Assembly (NCBI GenBank): GCA_016709025.1
Contig: JADJEQ010000005.1
Coordinates: 310,001 to 374,000 of the forward strand
Reading direction: 5' to 3'
DNA from: Bacteroidales bacterium
GTDB taxonomy: Bacteria; Bacteroidota; Bacteroidia; Bacteroidales; Lentimicrobiaceae
Length of the DNA: 64,000 nucleotides
Each line of letters opens with the position of its first letter. The first letter of the stretch is position 1. Shown here one piece after another: positions 37,048 to 46,254 of the stretch. Made by a program: the position numbers and the translations under genes. The notes beneath the pieces were generated by a model that saw only the letters and a program-made list of their open reading frames with translations, searched no databases and had not been told where the DNA came from.

Positions 37048-38366
37048 TGGAAACCACAGCATTTCAGAAAATATACACGAAAATTACCCAGATTACCAAG
37101 GCTACCTGTTCATTGCAGGCAAGCGGCATTGGTTATGAAGAGCTGGCCACGGTGAATGGTCGTCTGGCCCAGGTGGTGAAAATAAACGGCGACATTGTTA
37201 CCCTTCAGATATTTTCAGGTACAGAAGGTATTCCGACCAATGCGGAAGTTATTTTTATGGGTCACCCGCCTTCACTCAAAGTTGGAGAGGAGTTGGCAGG
37301 AAGATTCTTCAATGCATATGGACAACCGATTGATGGTGGTCCTGAAGTAGAAGGGGAGGAGCGTGAAATCGGCGGCCCGTCGGTAAACCCGGTTCGCCGC
37401 AAGCAGCCTTCTGAACTGATCGCCACCGGTATTGCCGGCATCGACCTCAACAATACCCTGGTTACCGGTCAGAAGATTCCCTTCTTCGCCGACCCCGATC
37501 AGCCGTTCAACCAGGTTATGGCCATGGTTGCCCTCCGTGCAAAGGCCGACAAAATTATCCTTGGCGGGATGGGTCTGACCAACGACGACTACCTTTATTA
37601 CAAGAATGTTTTTGACAATGCCGGTGCCCTCGACCGTATCATCAGTTTTGTGAATACCACCGAGAATCCACCGGTAGAACGCCTGTTGGTGCCTGATATG
37701 GCGCTGACAGCTGCCGAATATTTTGCCTACGACAAGAAAGAGACAGTGTTGGTGCTGCTGACGGATATGACACTCTATGCCGATGCACTCAGCATTGTGT
37801 CGAACCGAATGGACCAGATCCCTTCAAAAGACAGTATGCCCGGTTCTCTTTACAGCGACCTGGCAAAAATTTATGAAAAGGCAGTGCAGTTCCCCGAAGG
37901 TGGTTCAATTACCATCATCGCGGTAACTACCCTTTCAAGCGGTGACATTACGCATGCGATCCCCGACAATACAGGTTATATTACCGAGGGACAGTTGTTC
38001 CTCCGCCGCGATTCCGACATCGGGAAGGTAATTGTTGACCCGTTCCGTTCACTTTCGCGCCTCAAACAATTGGTAATCGGAAAGCAAACCCGCAAGGATC
38101 ACCCGCAGGTGATGAATGCTGCCGTACGTTTGTATGCCGATGCCTCCAACGCCAAAACCAAGCTGGAGAATGGTTTCGACCTTACCGACTACGATGTCCG
38201 CACCATGAATTTTGCCCGTGAATATTCCAACGACCTGCTGGCCATCGACGTAAACATCGACACCACCATGATGCTGGATAAAGCATGGGAACTGTTTGGC
38301 AAGCATTTCAGCAAGGCCGAAGTCGGGATTAAGCAGGAGTTCGTTGATTTATACTGGCCCAGGTAA
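37047..38366 (+). CDS. atpB: V-type ATP synthase non-catalytic subunit B
   Basis: A 439-residue subunit alternating with A in the hexameric head. It lacks a P-loop, as expected, and shows the family sequences GRFFNAYGQPIDGGPE, GIAGIDLNNTLVTGQKIPFF and VLLTDMTLYADALSIVSNRMDQIPSKDSMPGSLYSDLA-type stretches. After its stop the operon is interrupted by 454 bases of repeat-rich non-coding DNA before subunit D. Confidence 0.97.
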   Translation: METTAFQKIYTKITQITKATCSLQASGIGYEELATVNGRLAQVVKINGDIVTLQIFSGTEGIPTNAEVIFMGHPPSLKVGEELAGRFFNAYGQPIDGGPEVEGEEREIGGPSVNPVRRKQPSELIATGIAGIDLNNTLVTGQKIPFFADPDQPFNQVMAMVALRAKADKIILGGMGLTNDDYLYYKNVFDNAGALDRIISFVNTTENPPVERLLVPDMALTAAEYFAYDKKETVLVLLTDMTLYADALSIVSNRMDQIPSKDSMPGSLYSDLAKIYEKAVQFPEGGSITIIAVTTLSSGDITHAIPDNTGYITEGQLFLRRDSDIGKVIVDPFRSLSRLKQLVIGKQTRKDHPQVMNAAVRLYADASNAKTKLENGFDLTDYDVRTMNFAREYSNDLLAIDVNIDTTMMLDKAWELFGKHFSKAEVGIKQEFVDLYWPR

Positions 38367-38820
38367 AATTTCGGATTTCGGATTTCGGATTTCGGATTTT
38401 TGAATCAGGAAAAGAACAAGGGAAAGGGAGAGGGAGAGAAAGGGTGAATGGGAGAAATGGGACTCAGAGACGAAGAGACTGAGTGACGGAGTGATTGTGG
38501 AACACCGGAGAAACCTACCAGGTCTTCTTCCGACCTGTTAGGTTTAGAGTGAGATAAGGAGACGAAGAGACAAGCCTGCCCGCCGCAACATAGTGAAGGA
38601 GGGGGGAATGGGGGAGAGAATGAGTGAATGGGTAAAAAAGAGAAATTGAGAATCAGGGATAATTCTGGACCAGGTTATTAGGTCCTTCTCCTTGAGGAGA
38701 AGGTGCCCGAAGGGCGGATGAGGTGACCTGGCTCATGTTTGCGGATCTTTTGCCAACTGCTGATTGCCAACTGCCAACTGTAAATATGAGTACCCGATTT
38801 TAAAAATACTTTAACTAAGG
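38367..38820. repeat. repeat-filled spacer inside the V-ATPase operon
   Basis: Four TTTCGGA heptamers open the gap (38369-38398), followed by purine-rich degenerate units (GGGAGAGA, GACGAAGAGACTGAGTGACGG) and a half copy of a GC-rich hairpin near 38575. A CCTTCTCC-TTGA-GGAGAAGG hairpin lies near 38688-38710, next to CCCGAAGGG. No gene is supported. Whether transcription runs through to subunit D cannot be told; no clear promoter is visible before 38821. Confidence 0.7.
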
Positions 38821-39423
38821 ATGGCTATCAAATTTCAATACAACAAAACCTCGCTCCAGGACCTCAACAAACAGTTGAAGATCCGGGTCAGGGCGTTACC
38901 TACGATCAAAAACAAGGAGTCGGCGCTGCGGATGGAGGTGAAGAAGGCAAAGGATACAGCCAATGCGTTGAGCCTGAAGCTGGATGCTGCCGTTGAGAGT
39001 TACCGGGGCATGGTGCGTTTGTGGGGCGAATTCGATACCAGCCTGGTTAAAGTTCAGGATGTGGAACTCAGTATACGCAAGATTGCAGGGGTCAGGATTC
39101 CGGTACTGGATGAAGTTAAGTTTGCACTTGGTGAATTCAGCCTTTTCAACAGTCCCGCATGGTTTGCCGATGGTATCGGTATTGTGAAACAACTGGCAAG
39201 CATCGGCATCGAGAGCGAATTTTACAACCGCAAAATGCACCTGCTCGACCATGCCCGCCGCAAAACAACCCAGAAAGTCAACCTTTACGAAAAGGTGCAG
39301 ATTCCGGGTTATGAAGATGCCATCCGCAAAATAAAGCGGTTTATGGAAGATGAAGAGAACCTTTCGAAATCTGCTCAGAAAATTGTTAAAGACCGTCAGC
39401 AAAGAATGGAGGAGGAAGGATGA
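38821..39423 (+). CDS. atpD: V-type ATP synthase subunit D
   Basis: A 200-residue central rotor shaft subunit. The N- and C-terminal halves are long helices (for example KNKESALRMEVKKAKDTAN and RKTTQKVNLYEKVQIPGYED) with the conserved NLYEKVQIPGYEDAIRKIK-like segment. Start ATG at 38821. It overlaps subunit I by four bases (ATGA), and its last codons (Glu-Glu-Glu-Gly) supply a purine-rich AGGAGG-like sequence before the next start. Confidence 0.93.
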   Translation: MAIKFQYNKTSLQDLNKQLKIRVRALPTIKNKESALRMEVKKAKDTANALSLKLDAAVESYRGMVRLWGEFDTSLVKVQDVELSIRKIAGVRIPVLDEVKFALGEFSLFNSPAWFADGIGIVKQLASIGIESEFYNRKMHLLDHARRKTTQKVNLYEKVQIPGYEDAIRKIKRFMEDEENLSKSAQKIVKDRQQRMEEEG

Positions 39424-41195
39424 TTGTTCCCATGAAGAAATATGCTTTCCTGGTTTATCATGCCGATTATGAGGCATTCTTGCAGAAAGTCAGGGAAATA
39501 GGGGTGGTGCAGGTGGTGGAATCGGGCAACGAAACCACCGACACGATTCAGGAGCGCTATGTTTTATCCTCACGGATATCCGACCTGGTCAGAATGCTCA
39601 AAGCACGCAAACAGGAGCCCCGTGCGCCTGAAAAAGCAGTAGATGGCATTGAACTGATCAACCGCCTCCAGGAACTAAAATCCGAACAGGAAAAATTAAC
39701 TCACCATATTGCAGCCCTCAATAAAGAAATTGCCCAGGCCGAGCCATGGGGTGATTTCTCGCCTCAGCTCTTATCGAGCATTGCAAAAGCCGGATATAAA
39801 GCCCGCTTCTTCAGTTGCCCCGAACGGAAATTCGACGAAAGCTGGAATTCCGGATACTACATTTCTGAGATAAGTCGCAAACAATCAATTATATACTTTG
39901 TACTTTTCCAGGAAAAAGATCAGGTGGCCGACATCGATGCTGAAGAGATGCGGATTCCTGAACACTCTGTTAATGAATTGTTAGAACATAGGCTTGATAT
40001 CCGGAAAAAATTGGCTGAAACCGGAAGAGAACTTGATGAAATGGCCGCGCTCTATCTGCCCGATCTGGAAAAAGCTAAAACACGGGTTCTCAGCGACGCA
40101 CAATATGAAAGTGTTTTGCTTAACACCCTGCGGGAAGCCGATGATAAACTCATGATCCTCAATGGTTTTGTCCCTGAAACCGGAGAAACGGTGCTGAAAT
40201 CCTGGCTGGATGAAACCGGCTATGTTTATTATACCGAACGACCGGTACCAGATGACCATCCACCGGTTCTGCTTAAAAACAGCCGGTTTGCAAAGCTATT
40301 CGAACCGATTGGCAGTCTTTTTTCGTTGCCATCCTACAACGAACTGGACCTTACGCCCTTTTTCGCACCCTTCTTTATGATGTTTTTCGGATTCTGTATG
40401 GGCGATGTAGGCTATGGTCTTTTACTGGTACTCGTCGGTATTTTCATGAAGAAGCGGGTTGCTCCGGCCATTCGGCCATTCCTTACCCTGGCAGTTTACC
40501 TGGGTATTGCCACCATGTTCTTTGGGGTGGTAACCGGAACCATTGCCGGGTTTGAAATGGAAAAAATACCCATGTTTGGGGCGCTCAAAGGGAGGATGCG
40601 CAGCGATCAGCAGATTTTTTATCTTGCGCTGGCGATTGGATTGTTCCAGATTCTTTTTGGATTGGGTATTCAGGCTTACTCAAAGTACAAACAATTCGGG
40701 TTTGCCTATGCGGTATCACCGCTGGGTATCATCATCGGGGTGTTGGCCTTGCTCGATATTGCCCTGATCAAACAGGGAGGAATCATCTCTAAAATATTTC
40801 TTTACATCAGCCTGGGCATGATTGTTCTGTGGAGTGACCCTAACCTCGGTATTTTCGGCAGATTGGGCAAGGGTGTCTGGGATCTCTATGGCATCATAAC
40901 CGGTATCTTTGGTGATACCTTGTCTTACATCCGCCTTTTTGCACTGGGCGCTTCCAGCGGTATCCTCGGATTTGTGATCAACAGCATTTCTCTTCCATTG
41001 CTCGATTCAATACCGGTTTTGGGACCAATTCTGTTTGTCATTGTCATGGTAGTAGGCCACGGTGCCAACCTGATGCTTGCCGGACTCGGCTCATTTGTGC
41101 ATCCCATGCGTCTGACCTTTGTTGAATTTTACAAAAATGCCGGTTTTATCGGTGGTGGAAAGAAATACAAACCCTTTTCAAAAAATGAATCCTGA
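39420..41195 (+). CDS. atpI: V-type ATP synthase subunit I
   Basis: A 591-residue subunit, the counterpart of the a subunit. The N-terminal half (about 1-310) is soluble and partly coiled coil; the C-terminal half has seven or so helices with PSYNELDLTPFFAPFFMMFFGFCMGDVGYG, typical of the family, and GDTLSYIRLFALGASSG carrying the functional Arg near the ion channel. It is somewhat shorter than archaeal relatives. It carries ions to and from the K ring. Confidence 0.95.
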   Translation: MIVPMKKYAFLVYHADYEAFLQKVREIGVVQVVESGNETTDTIQERYVLSSRISDLVRMLKARKQEPRAPEKAVDGIELINRLQELKSEQEKLTHHIAALNKEIAQAEPWGDFSPQLLSSIAKAGYKARFFSCPERKFDESWNSGYYISEISRKQSIIYFVLFQEKDQVADIDAEEMRIPEHSVNELLEHRLDIRKKLAETGRELDEMAALYLPDLEKAKTRVLSDAQYESVLLNTLREADDKLMILNGFVPETGETVLKSWLDETGYVYYTERPVPDDHPPVLLKNSRFAKLFEPIGSLFSLPSYNELDLTPFFAPFFMMFFGFCMGDVGYGLLLVLVGIFMKKRVAPAIRPFLTLAVYLGIATMFFGVVTGTIAGFEMEKIPMFGALKGRMRSDQQIFYLALAIGLFQILFGLGIQAYSKYKQFGFAYAVSPLGIIIGVLALLDIALIKQGGIISKIFLYISLGMIVLWSDPNLGIFGRLGKGVWDLYGIITGIFGDTLSYIRLFALGASSGILGFVINSISLPLLDSIPVLGPILFVIVMVVGHGANLMLAGLGSFVHPMRLTFVEFYKNAGFIGGGKKYKPFSKNES

Positions 41196-41296
41196 TTTTA
41201 GTGCCTTTGAGCCTTTCCCGATGAATCGGAAATGGTAGTGACAATTTTAAACCGGATTTTTAAAGCAATTACAATCATAAACAAACAATAACAATT

Positions 41297-41303
41297 AAAG
41301 GAG
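41297..41303 (+). promoter_or_regulatory. strong Shine-Dalgarno site (AAAGGAG) before subunit K
   Basis: AAAGGAG ends seven bases before the ATG at 41311. It is unusual here, because most start codons in the window have no such site. It may support high translation of the multi-copy ring subunit. Confidence 0.65.
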
Positions 41304-41310
41304 AATCATT

Positions 41311-41766
41311 ATGTCAACTGCAATTATTCTTGCTTACATCGGGCTCGCTCTAATGGTAGGTCTGTCAGGCACCGGCAGCGCCATTGGTGTGGTTATCGGA
41401 GGCAATGCCACCGTAGGAGCATTAAAGAAAAAAGACGATGCCTTCGGGAGCTATATGCTGCTGAGTGCATTGCCCGGAACACAGGGCCTTTATGGGTTTG
41501 CCGGTTTCTTTATCATCAACAGTTCGGGCGTATTAACTCCTGAGATTACCATTCTGCAGGGTATTGCTATCCTTGCAGCAGGTTTTTCACTCGGACTGGT
41601 TGCCCTTATTTCAGCAATCACCCAGGGTAAGGTATGCGCCAATGGTATCGCCGGTATTGCCCAGGGTTACGATGTATTCGGAAAGACCATGGTTCTCGCC
41701 GTGTTCCCGGAACTCTACGCCATTGTAGCCTTTGCCACCACCTTCCTGATCAGTTCGGGACTTTAG
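41311..41766 (+). CDS. atpK: V-type ATP synthase subunit K (rotor ring)
   Basis: A 151-residue proteolipid with four helices (two hairpins), the ring-forming subunit. The second helix has LPGTQGLYGF (Leu54, Thr57, Gln58, Tyr61) and the later helices have Gln105 (ITQGKV) and Glu134 (FPELYAIVAF). These match the sodium ligands Leu61, Thr64, Gln65, Gln110 and Glu139 of Enterococcus hirae NtpK, plus the Tyr68 that caps the site. The ring therefore probably moves Na+ rather than H+. Last gene of the operon, preceded by a 115-base gap and a strong ribosome-binding site and followed by a terminator. Confidence 0.95.
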   Translation: MSTAIILAYIGLALMVGLSGTGSAIGVVIGGNATVGALKKKDDAFGSYMLLSALPGTQGLYGFAGFFIINSSGVLTPEITILQGIAILAAGFSLGLVALISAITQGKVCANGIAGIAQGYDVFGKTMVLAVFPELYAIVAFATTFLISSGL

Positions 41767-41797
41767 TCAGACATTCTTCTGAGGTTTTTCAGATATG

Positions 41798-41832
41798 AAG
41801 CATTGCCGGTTTGTAACCGGTGATGCTTTTTT
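41798..41832 (+). terminator. Rho-independent terminator of the V-ATPase operon
   Basis: A 14-bp stem with two G-T pairs (arms AAGCAT-TG-CCGGTT and AACCGG-TG-ATGCTT), a three-base loop and a run of six T's, 31 bases after the subunit K stop. Confidence 0.88.
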
Positions 41833-41865
41833 GGGTTTAATTAGGCGAAGAGTTCGAGGGGAGAA

Positions 41866-41929
<64 letters not shown>

Positions 41930-42079
41930 AGGGTTATATTTTGTCAACTTAGGGGCGGGAGTAGTCTCACAATACCTTGCCAGAATTAAATTTTCATTGT
42001 AAGATTCTGATAATGTACTTATTGTCGGTTTTTCAGCAGGCCCTAATTAATAACGAATATTTAATGTACGTATGTGTTT

Positions 42080-42396
42080 CACGCAATGACGCAAACCTGC
42101 CCGCCCTACAGAGGCGGGTAGACCGGCAGGCGGGGACGCAGGCTTTTATTGATTTTCAGGCGGCTTTTCTCAGTGATCAGATAATACAATCGACTTTGAT
42201 TTGATTATTCATTTTACACAAAGAACCTGGTTTTTTCGAAGTTCTGACATTTTTTCAGTGTTTGGAGGCTTCTTTCGTTCAGGCAAGGAAATCAATTGCT
42301 TTTTGGAGCTTGGAATGGTTGATGTTAAACTACCTGAAAAACTGCATAGTTCTGCAAACAGTACAACACATCTTTGCGTCCCCGCGTCATTGCGTG
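42080..42396. repeat. inverted-repeat element interrupted by GC-rich hairpin element, copy 2
   Basis: The 22-base right arm (42375-42396) is the exact inverse complement of 42080-42091 joined to 42131-42140. The 39 bases between those left-hand parts (42092-42130) are the GC-rich hairpin element (CAAACCTGCCCGCCC to ACCGGCAGG), also present at 5161 and 45842. The hairpin element is thus an extra piece set precisely into one arm. No gene is supported between the arms. Confidence 0.75.
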
Positions 42397-42442
42397 GGTC
42401 TTACTAACTTTTATAATAATTATCTGTCGCAACCGGACTTTT

Positions 42443-45226
42443 CTACAATTTTGAGATTAGCAGTTTGCGAAAATACCGGGTGTTTTCATCTTTAATCTCA
42501 ATAAAATACATCCCTTCCGAAAGTTTTGAATCCAGCTTCAACAGAAATTCGTTTTGTCCCTGGTTGACGGCACCTTTAAATAATGACTGAACCTGTTTGC
42601 CTGACATGTCAAACAATCCAATCTTGATCTCCTGATGGCGTTGAGCGTAAAAGTTCAGTTGAAAATCATCAATTACAGGATTCGGATAAAGGTTAATGGA
42701 TGCAATGCCTGGCTGATTTTCACTGATACCGGTGAGTTGGGTGAAATTGAAATAATTGATATTGAAGCCATCGGTATAGGCAAATGCTTTCATAACATAA
42801 TCACCGGCATCCAGGTAAATGGTGGTGTTGAAGTCCTGCCAGCTCTGCCATCCGTTTGTCGCGCTATAAGCAATTTGACCGGTTAGGGTCTCGTTGAAAA
42901 GCAAATTCAAATTGCCGGAATTAAATCCTGCAATACGAGCGCTTACCTGATAGTTGCCAGAAGCCTGCACCCGGATGAAGTACTTCATATAATCTCCATT
43001 CTCAATCCAGCCTACATTCAACCCTCCGCCAATATCGGTGCAGGGCTCAGTGCCTACTCCTGACATTTCATAGTAGTTCTCTGCTTCCACCTTACCGGGA
43101 ACTGTGACTGGAGCCCCGTAGTTTGCAATTGCATTGTAAACGAAAAAGTCGCTGAAAATTCCAAGTGTAAGAGTTTGGGAAGTAATGCCTGTGCCGGTGT
43201 AAGAAATTGAAACATCAGCATCGGCTGCATCCAGTGGCTGATTCAGACTTATTTCAAGCATGCTTGAATCAATTGGTGAAATAGCTATGCCTGAAATGAT
43301 TCCTGACTGCAGCACACCGTTCACTTTCAGACTAAAGTCCTGAGCGGTGGCGTTGAATCCGGTTATGCTGCCTGAAAGGCTCAACACAACCTGATCGCCT
43401 GATTCTTTTAGCAGTGCAGCATAAGGCAACAGCATTTCGCTGGTCGCAACTGATGGAAAAACCTGAAGTCCGTGTTTGTACTCAAAAAGAGGATTGTAAT
43501 CTGCATCGCCGAAGTTAATTGGTACCTGACTCATTGTACGTGGCCACGTGTGCGTGAGTTTGCCTGATGGCTGGTAGTCGCCGAAAAGCACCTGTGCAAT
43601 GCCGTCACCTTCTGTGCCGGGCAACCAGGCTGCTAAAAATGCATCGGTATAGGGCAGCAGTTCGCCAACAATCATGGGACGGCCTGAAACCAGTATGACA
43701 ATAACCGGGATTCCTTTTTCCTTCAGACTTTTAATCAGGTTGACATCTTCAGTTGCAATATTAAGTGAAGTACGGTCCCCGGCACCTTCAGCATAAGGAT
43801 GTTCACCGATCACCACAACAGCCACATCTACATTTTCGGTGGTGGTGCCTGTTGGCGAATAGATGACCTGGCCCGGCGCTGCCAGCTGCTGTATGCCGGC
43901 GAGTATGGTTGTTCCGGTGGTAATATTGCCGTCAGATCCCTGCCATGAAATGCTCCATCCTCCACACTGTGCGCCAAGATTGGCAGCGATACTTCCGGCT
44001 ACAAGGATTTTTTGGTCGGTTTTGTTAATCGGAAGTACATCGTTTTTGGCCGTAAGCAGCACCAGCGATTCCCGCACTGCCTGTCGTGCAATTGTCCGGT
44101 GTGCTGCTGAACCCACCGACGACAACAATGAATTGTCGGCATAGGGTTCCTCAAAAAGTCGCAACAGGAACTTCTGTTTTAATATCCTGCGAACAGCATC
44201 ATCAATTCTTTCTAAGCTAACCTCACCGGTTTGTACCAGATCTTTCAGAATACTGATAAAATAAATATAACGGTCAGGAACCATCACCATATCCATACCG
44301 GCATTGACCGATCTTTTTACGGCAGTGCGATAGTCTTCAGTGATCTGATCTACACCTTTCCAGTCGGAGATGATAAAACCTCCAAAATTCATTTCATTTT
44401 TCAACACAGTGGTAAGCAGGTATCCGTTACCGTGCATTTTTACGCCATTCCAGCTGCTGTATGAGGCCATCACAGTGCCAACACCTGCACCAATGGCATC
44501 AGCATAACCGGGTAGATGGATCTCACGTAGCAAGGCTTCATTCACGACTGTATTTCCCTGGTCAGTGCCATTGGTTGTGCCACCGTCACCCAGGTAATGT
44601 TTTGCGCAGGCCAGGATGGTTTCAGGGTTTCCCAAATCATTGCCCTGCAGGCCGGCAACCGATGCCTTTGCCATCAGTTGTTGAATTTCCGGTGTTTCTC
44701 CAAAGCCTTCATAGGTGCGTCCCCATCGTTCGTTACGTACCACCGCTATGCAGGGGCTGAAAGTCCAGTCGATGCCGGTTGCCGCTACCTCCCGGGCAGT
44801 TATCTGGTTCGCTGCCTTTACCAGTGTGGTGTCCCAGGTGCAACCCATCCCGATATTGTGCGGGAAAAGTACCGCTCCAGCCACATTGTTGTGTCCATGT
44901 ACCGCATCCACTCCATAAATCATCGGAATGCCCAGCCTGCTTTGCAATGCCTGAGCCTGATACTGGTTGTACATGCTGGCCCAGGATGCTGCCGTATTGG
45001 GCGAGGGTGCCGATCCGCCGCCACTCAGCAGTGAACCCAGCGCGTAAGTGGAGATATCCGTGATATTTTCAAGCTCGCCCCGCTCTGCCTGTGTCATTTG
45101 ACCGATCTTTTCGTCAAGGGTCATTAACTGAAGCAGGCTGTCAACCTTCTGATCAATGGTTTGATTTTGGGATTTTACCATGAATGTGATGCATACAAGC
45201 AGGAACAGTATAGATATTCTTTTCAT
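42443..45226 (-). CDS. secreted GH3 beta-glucosidase-like enzyme with CBM6-like and T9SS domains
   Basis: About 927 residues from the ATG at 45226, which begins a proper signal peptide (KRISILFLLVCITFMVKSQ); ATGs further upstream would put 24 extra residues before it. The GH3 N-terminal barrel holds GVDAVHGHNNVAGAVLFPH, AKHYLGDGGTTNGTD and the nucleophile in FIISDWKGV (Asp288). The second GH3 domain has VVVIGEHPYAEGAGDR, where the acid/base Glu is expected. A C-terminal CBM6-like module (VEAENYYEMSG) and a type A T9SS tail (INLYPNPVIDDFQLNF) follow. It should cleave beta-glucans or related oligosaccharides outside the cell. There is no SusCD pair nearby. Confidence 0.93.
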   Translation of the reverse strand: MKRISILFLLVCITFMVKSQNQTIDQKVDSLLQLMTLDEKIGQMTQAERGELENITDISTYALGSLLSGGGSAPSPNTAASWASMYNQYQAQALQSRLGIPMIYGVDAVHGHNNVAGAVLFPHNIGMGCTWDTTLVKAANQITAREVAATGIDWTFSPCIAVVRNERWGRTYEGFGETPEIQQLMAKASVAGLQGNDLGNPETILACAKHYLGDGGTTNGTDQGNTVVNEALLREIHLPGYADAIGAGVGTVMASYSSWNGVKMHGNGYLLTTVLKNEMNFGGFIISDWKGVDQITEDYRTAVKRSVNAGMDMVMVPDRYIYFISILKDLVQTGEVSLERIDDAVRRILKQKFLLRLFEEPYADNSLLSSVGSAAHRTIARQAVRESLVLLTAKNDVLPINKTDQKILVAGSIAANLGAQCGGWSISWQGSDGNITTGTTILAGIQQLAAPGQVIYSPTGTTTENVDVAVVVIGEHPYAEGAGDRTSLNIATEDVNLIKSLKEKGIPVIVILVSGRPMIVGELLPYTDAFLAAWLPGTEGDGIAQVLFGDYQPSGKLTHTWPRTMSQVPINFGDADYNPLFEYKHGLQVFPSVATSEMLLPYAALLKESGDQVVLSLSGSITGFNATAQDFSLKVNGVLQSGIISGIAISPIDSSMLEISLNQPLDAADADVSISYTGTGITSQTLTLGIFSDFFVYNAIANYGAPVTVPGKVEAENYYEMSGVGTEPCTDIGGGLNVGWIENGDYMKYFIRVQASGNYQVSARIAGFNSGNLNLLFNETLTGQIAYSATNGWQSWQDFNTTIYLDAGDYVMKAFAYTDGFNINYFNFTQLTGISENQPGIASINLYPNPVIDDFQLNFYAQRHQEIKIGLFDMSGKQVQSLFKGAVNQGQNEFLLKLDSKLSEGMYFIEIKDENTRYFRKLLISKL

Positions 45227-45420
45227 TAGGTAGTGGTTTGGACTGTAAAAGTAATCCATATGGATGAACCCGCGACCGGTTTTGAATACATCATGCATAC
45301 ATCAAAAGCACTTTCGCGGGCAATGTAAATATGCTTTCTGTATATTTTGGGGTGTCTAAGGCCTTTAAATTTGAGTCCATACCGAAAACAGGTTTTTCGA
45401 CACCAAACCACAAACCCTGA

Positions 45421-45488
45421 CTGCCGTCAGGCAGGCTGCCAGCCGGCAGGCTGGAACACAAACCTGTCTGCCTGAGGCGATCAGGCAG
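45421..45488. repeat. cluster of three GC-rich hairpins
   Basis: CTGCC/GGCAG (near 45421), CCAGCC-GGCA-GGCTGG (45439-45454, identical to 19803-19818) and the perfect 8-bp pair CTGCCTGA/TCAGGCAG (45468-45475 and 45481-45488). They lie in the 697-base gap upstream of the GH3 gene, which holds no gene that I can support before 45924. Confidence 0.65.
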
Positions 45489-45551
45489 GAATTCAACAAT
45501 TTTAATCCAAAGAAATACAATACATTGTGTAAAATTGGTGTTCTGGTGACT

Positions 45552-45590
45552 TGGTGTCAAATCTTCTTTTTTGACTTTTCGGAGCAGGCT
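45552..45590. repeat. 39-base dispersed repeat, copy 1
   Basis: On the minus strand this 39-base stretch (beginning AGCCTGCTCCGAAAAGTC) matches 57082-57120 with a single mismatch. Similarity continues beyond it (AGAACACCAA against GAACGCCAA) after a short deletion in the other copy. Confidence 0.7.
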
Positions 45591-45841
45591 TTGTATTAAA
45601 TTTGTGAATTATTCAGGCCAGGTCTCCTGTTGCTGTAATGACGAAAAAATGTAACCGGCAGCGCTATTTTGCGTTTAATAGGAAAGGTTTATTAATGCAC
45701 TGAAGTGTTTCACGTAAAGAAGCTATAAAACAGGAGTTTTTAATGCTTTGGCCTGTTTCTCTCCTGCCTCACATAGTCAGTCAAGCTGAGATGCAATGAC
45801 ATTAGAAAAACATTAATGTATTCCCGTGCATTAACTTTTTA

Positions 45842-45919
45842 CCCCGCCTGCCGGTCTACCCGCCTCAGGAGGGCGGACAGGTTTTTACTTTTTACTTTTT
45901 ACTTTTTACTTTATACTTG
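45842..45919. repeat. GC-rich hairpin element, copy 3 (inverted), followed by TTTTTAC heptamers
   Basis: 45842-45883 is the inverse complement of the hairpin elements at 5161 and 42092 (CCGGTCTACCCGCCTCAGGA in the middle). It is followed directly by four or more TTTTTAC heptamers and a TATACTTG sequence (45912-45919), one base off the -7 consensus, four bases before the next gene. Confidence 0.65.
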
Positions 45920-45923
45920 AACT

Positions 45924-46166
45924 ATGGAAAACAACAACGAATTCAAAGTCAAAGGCGAAGACCTGCTCGCCAAAATCAAGGAACTGATCCATCAGGGTAA
46001 TATCAGCCGGATCATCATCAAAAACGAGGAAGGGAAGGTTTACCTTGAAATACCCGTTACAGTCGGTGTAATCGGGGCCCTGCTTTTACCCGTGCTTGCT
46101 GCAATCGGCGCCCTGGCTGCTTTGGCTGCCAATTTTACAATAGAGGTAGTCAAAAAGGAGGAGTAG
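45924..46166 (+). CDS. DUF4342 family small protein
   Basis: An 80-residue protein. Residues 1-45 are charged and match the DUF4342 pattern (VKGEDLLAKIKELIHQGNISRIIIKNEEGKVYLEIP, seen in parts). Residues 48-75 form a hydrophobic helix (VGVIGALLLPVLAAIGALAA) and the end is Lys/Glu-rich. It is probably a small membrane-associated protein. Function unknown. It stands alone in repeat-rich DNA and converges on the T9SS gene at 46255. Confidence 0.85.
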   Translation: MENNNEFKVKGEDLLAKIKELIHQGNISRIIIKNEEGKVYLEIPVTVGVIGALLLPVLAAIGALAALAANFTIEVVKKEE

Positions 46167-46176
46167 GCATAGGTCA

Positions 46177-46215
46177 CAATGGTCGCAGGGAAGATATTCC
46201 TCCCTGCATCCATTG
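46177..46215. terminator. bidirectional hairpin between convergent genes
   Basis: Nested perfect stems CAATGG/CCATTG and GCAGGGA/TCCCTGC with a nine-base loop, lying between the stops at 46166 and 46255, with T-rich sequence further right. The position and structure suit a shared terminator. Confidence 0.5.
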
Positions 46216-46254
46216 TCTGCATTGCACATTCTTGTCTTTTTTCGAATGAAATTG

